Positions 5,595 to 7,062 of a DNA stretch of 7,062 bases are shown here, piece after piece. The notes below the pieces were generated by a model. It was not told the DNA's origin, searched no databases, and saw only the letters and a program-made list of their open reading frames with translations. The stretch is from Desulfobacterales bacterium (GTDB lineage: Bacteria; Desulfobacterota; Desulfobacteria; Desulfobacterales; C00003060). The DNA lies in NCBI GenBank assembly GCA_030613145.1, contig JAUWMM010000094.1:1-7062 (forward strand). Reading direction: 5' to 3'. Position 1 is the first letter of the stretch. Every line of letters starts with the position of its first letter. Made by a program: the position numbers and the translations under genes.

Positions 5595-5639
5595 AAATTT
5601 ATTTTGGTTCCGGCTTGTCCGGGTTAGGGAGAAAAAGAC

Positions 5640-7062
5640 ATGAACAAGAAATTAATTATTATAGGGTTCGGGATTATCGCTGTTCTATTGCTTTGGTCAG
5701 GGGTTTCAATCTATCCTGACTGGCTATGGTTCGAAAATCTAGGCTTTTCGCCTGGTTTCTGGACCATGCTTTTGAGCAGGTTCGGGTTCGGTTTGTTGAT
5801 TTGGTTGCTTTTGATTCTTATCCTATGCGTTAACCTTTACGCCGCCAAACGTTTAAACCCAGGTGGCGGGCCAGGAGTGGCCTTTAAAGCTGCGGACGGT
5901 TTTGGCCTTTCAGGCAGGGCCTTAAATTCTCTCCTCATAGCTTTTATTCTGATTCTTAGTTTTATTATTGCGTCAAAGGGCTCCTTTCAATGGGATATAC
6001 TCCTGCGCTATCTATATCAGCAACCCTTTGGCAGCACAGATCCTATTTTTAGCAGGGACATCGGTTTTTATCTGTTCTCTCTTCCCTTTTACATTTTCGT
6101 CCGAAACGGGTTACTAGTTCTTTTCGTTTTTGCTGGTCTGGTCTCTGTGGGTTGGTATCTGAAAAATGGTGCGCTTCAAATAGAGGGTGACTTTAGTCAA
6201 GCGGAGGGCGTCCCAACCTCTTTACCTAAAATTACCATTGCACCAAAAGCCAAGAAGCACCTTATTTTCCTGGGAGGAATCATTGTTCTACTCCTGGCCT
6301 GGGGTTATCATCTGAAAATTTATGGACTTTTGTATTCTACGCAGGGACCTGCTTTCGGTGCCAGCTATACCGATGTCCACATCAAGGTCCTGGCCTATAG
6401 GATTTTGATCATAGTCTCCCTGGGCTTTGCCCTGGTCCTTTTTCTCAACGCCTTTAAATTCAGGACGAAATTAATCTGGTTAAGTGGAGTAATATGGATA
6501 GGGGCTGTGTTGGTATTTGCGATCCTGCTCCCCCTCATGGTACAAAAATTTGTGGTTAAGCCGAATGAATTAGCTAAAGAATCACCCTACATCGCTTACA
6601 ATATTGATTATACCCGTAAGGCTTATAATCTGAACAGGATAAAAGAAGTCGATTTTGAAGTTAGTGACAAATTAAGTGCGGAGGACATCAAGAAACATGA
6701 TGTAACAATTCAAAATATCAGGATCTGGGATGAGCGTCCTCTACTTCAAACCTACAGGCAGATTCAAACCATACGGCTATATTACGATTTTATCAATGTA
6801 GACGTAGACCGTTATCTAATCAATAACCAATATCGACAGGTCATGTTGGCCGCCCGGGAGTTGGTGGTAAATCAACTTCCTCCCCAGGCAAATACCTGGG
6901 TCAATAGACACCTCATCTATACCCATGGCTATGGATTGCCCTTAAGCCCGGTCAATGAAGTGACTAGTGAGGGACTGCCCCGCCTCTTCATCAAAGACGT
7001 GCCGCCTTCCTTTGAACCTGACCTGAAGATAGAGCGCCCCGAGATCTATTATGGAGAAAAAA
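5640..7062 (+). CDS. UPF0182 (COG1615) family integral membrane protein, N-terminal part (gene runs off the right edge)
   Basis: Large inner-membrane protein of unknown function; family members are usually 850-1000 aa, and 474 codons are visible with the frame still open. The ATG at 5640 follows AGGGAG (5626-5631) with an 8-nt spacer. Seen: about seven hydrophobic helices at residues 5-25, 41-68, 95-113, 144-174, 207-224, 249-270 and 278-302, with DWLWFENLGF after the first. A large soluble, presumably extracytoplasmic, domain follows. Family-typical stretches are SRDIGFYLFSLPFY (138-151), ESPYIAYNIDYTRKAYNL (314-331), IRIWDERPLLQTYRQIQ (360-376), WVNRHLIYTHGYG (420-432) and RPEIYYGE (466-473). 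The base composition is AT-richer than tex or the helicase. It follows the repeat zone and shows no operon link to the left. Identity is confident; the biochemical role is unknown for the whole family. Confidence 0.95.
   Translation, partial: MNKKLIIIGFGIIAVLLLWSGVSIYPDWLWFENLGFSPGFWTMLLSRFGFGLLIWLLLILILCVNLYAAKRLNPGGGPGVAFKAADGFGLSGRALNSLLIAFILILSFIIASKGSFQWDILLRYLYQQPFGSTDPIFSRDIGFYLFSLPFYIFVRNGLLVLFVFAGLVSVGWYLKNGALQIEGDFSQAEGVPTSLPKITIAPKAKKHLIFLGGIIVLLLAWGYHLKIYGLLYSTQGPAFGASYTDVHIKVLAYRILIIVSLGFALVLFLNAFKFRTKLIWLSGVIWIGAVLVFAILLPLMVQKFVVKPNELAKESPYIAYNIDYTRKAYNLNRIKEVDFEVSDKLSAEDIKKHDVTIQNIRIWDERPLLQTYRQIQTIRLYYDFINVDVDRYLINNQYRQVMLAARELVVNQLPPQANTWVNRHLIYTHGYGLPLSPVNEVTSEGLPRLFIKDVPPSFEPDLKIERPEIYYGEK

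Larger units (their letters stand above)
5072..5639. other. Gene-free, repeat-rich intergenic region
   Basis: This 568-bp stretch between the 57-aa gene and the UPF0182 gene has no supported coding sequence. It contains a REP-like hairpin, a long perfect hairpin and a 178-bp inverted-repeat element, each listed separately. Between the first two (5120-5249) a plus-strand frame of 45 codons from 5119 is open, but it has no ribosome binding site or recognisable product. The AT content rises sharply from about 5320 to 5610 compared with the genes on either side. CTAAAATTC occurs twice, at 5380-5388 and 5480-5488, exactly 100 bp apart. The region looks like an accumulation site for small mobile repeats. 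Confidence 0.6.

Overview
The window most likely comes from a member of the Desulfobacterota (old Deltaproteobacteria) or a close relative. This rests on the style of the Tex, K+-channel and DEAD-box proteins, mid-range base composition, AGGAGG-type ribosome binding sites, and the palindromic repeats between genes. It is an inference: no rRNA or other taxonomic marker is present. Two genes run off the ends of the window.

Left part, minus strand (1-3105). Reading in the direction of transcription, there is a doubtful 81-codon frame (2860-3105), then tex (540-2825, perhaps starting at 2843), an RNA-binding S1 protein. After a 157-bp gap comes the 5' part of a two-transmembrane K+ channel (1-382, cut by the window edge) with the selectivity filter TLGFGD. 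All point the same way. The channel has its own strong ribosome binding site and could be a separate unit.

Middle, plus strand (3106-5071). A leader of about 320 bp with terminator-like and RBS-sequestering pairings precedes a DEAD-box RNA helicase (3425-4783). Its stop overlaps, as GTGA, the start of a 37-codon frame (4780-4893). The first 17 codons of that frame read like the N-terminus of the ribosome-associated GTPase TypA/BipA (RNIAIIAH), and the rest of that roughly 600-codon gene is absent. I read this as the stump of a typA gene that once followed the helicase in an operon and was cut off by a rearrangement. Four bases later comes an intact 57-codon gene of unknown function with an excellent ribosome binding site.

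Right part (5072-7062). A gene-free stretch of 568 bp holds three different palindromic structures. They are a REP-like hairpin (5079-5119), a strong 9+6 bp hairpin (5250-5292), and a 178-bp element (5417-5594) whose inverted ends are made of 8-bp units. It looks like a repeat landing zone beside the typA deletion point. The window ends in the first 474 codons of a UPF0182 (COG1615) integral membrane protein (5640-7062).

How the genes fit together: Tex and the helicase both act on RNA and transcripts, and TypA acts on ribosomes, so the helicase-typA pairing would have been a sensible RNA/ribosome operon. The channel and the UPF0182 protein are membrane proteins with no evident link to them. 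I see no phage, CRISPR, toxin-antitoxin or complete transposon. The most notable material is the typA stump, the repeat zone beside it, and the helicase leader.
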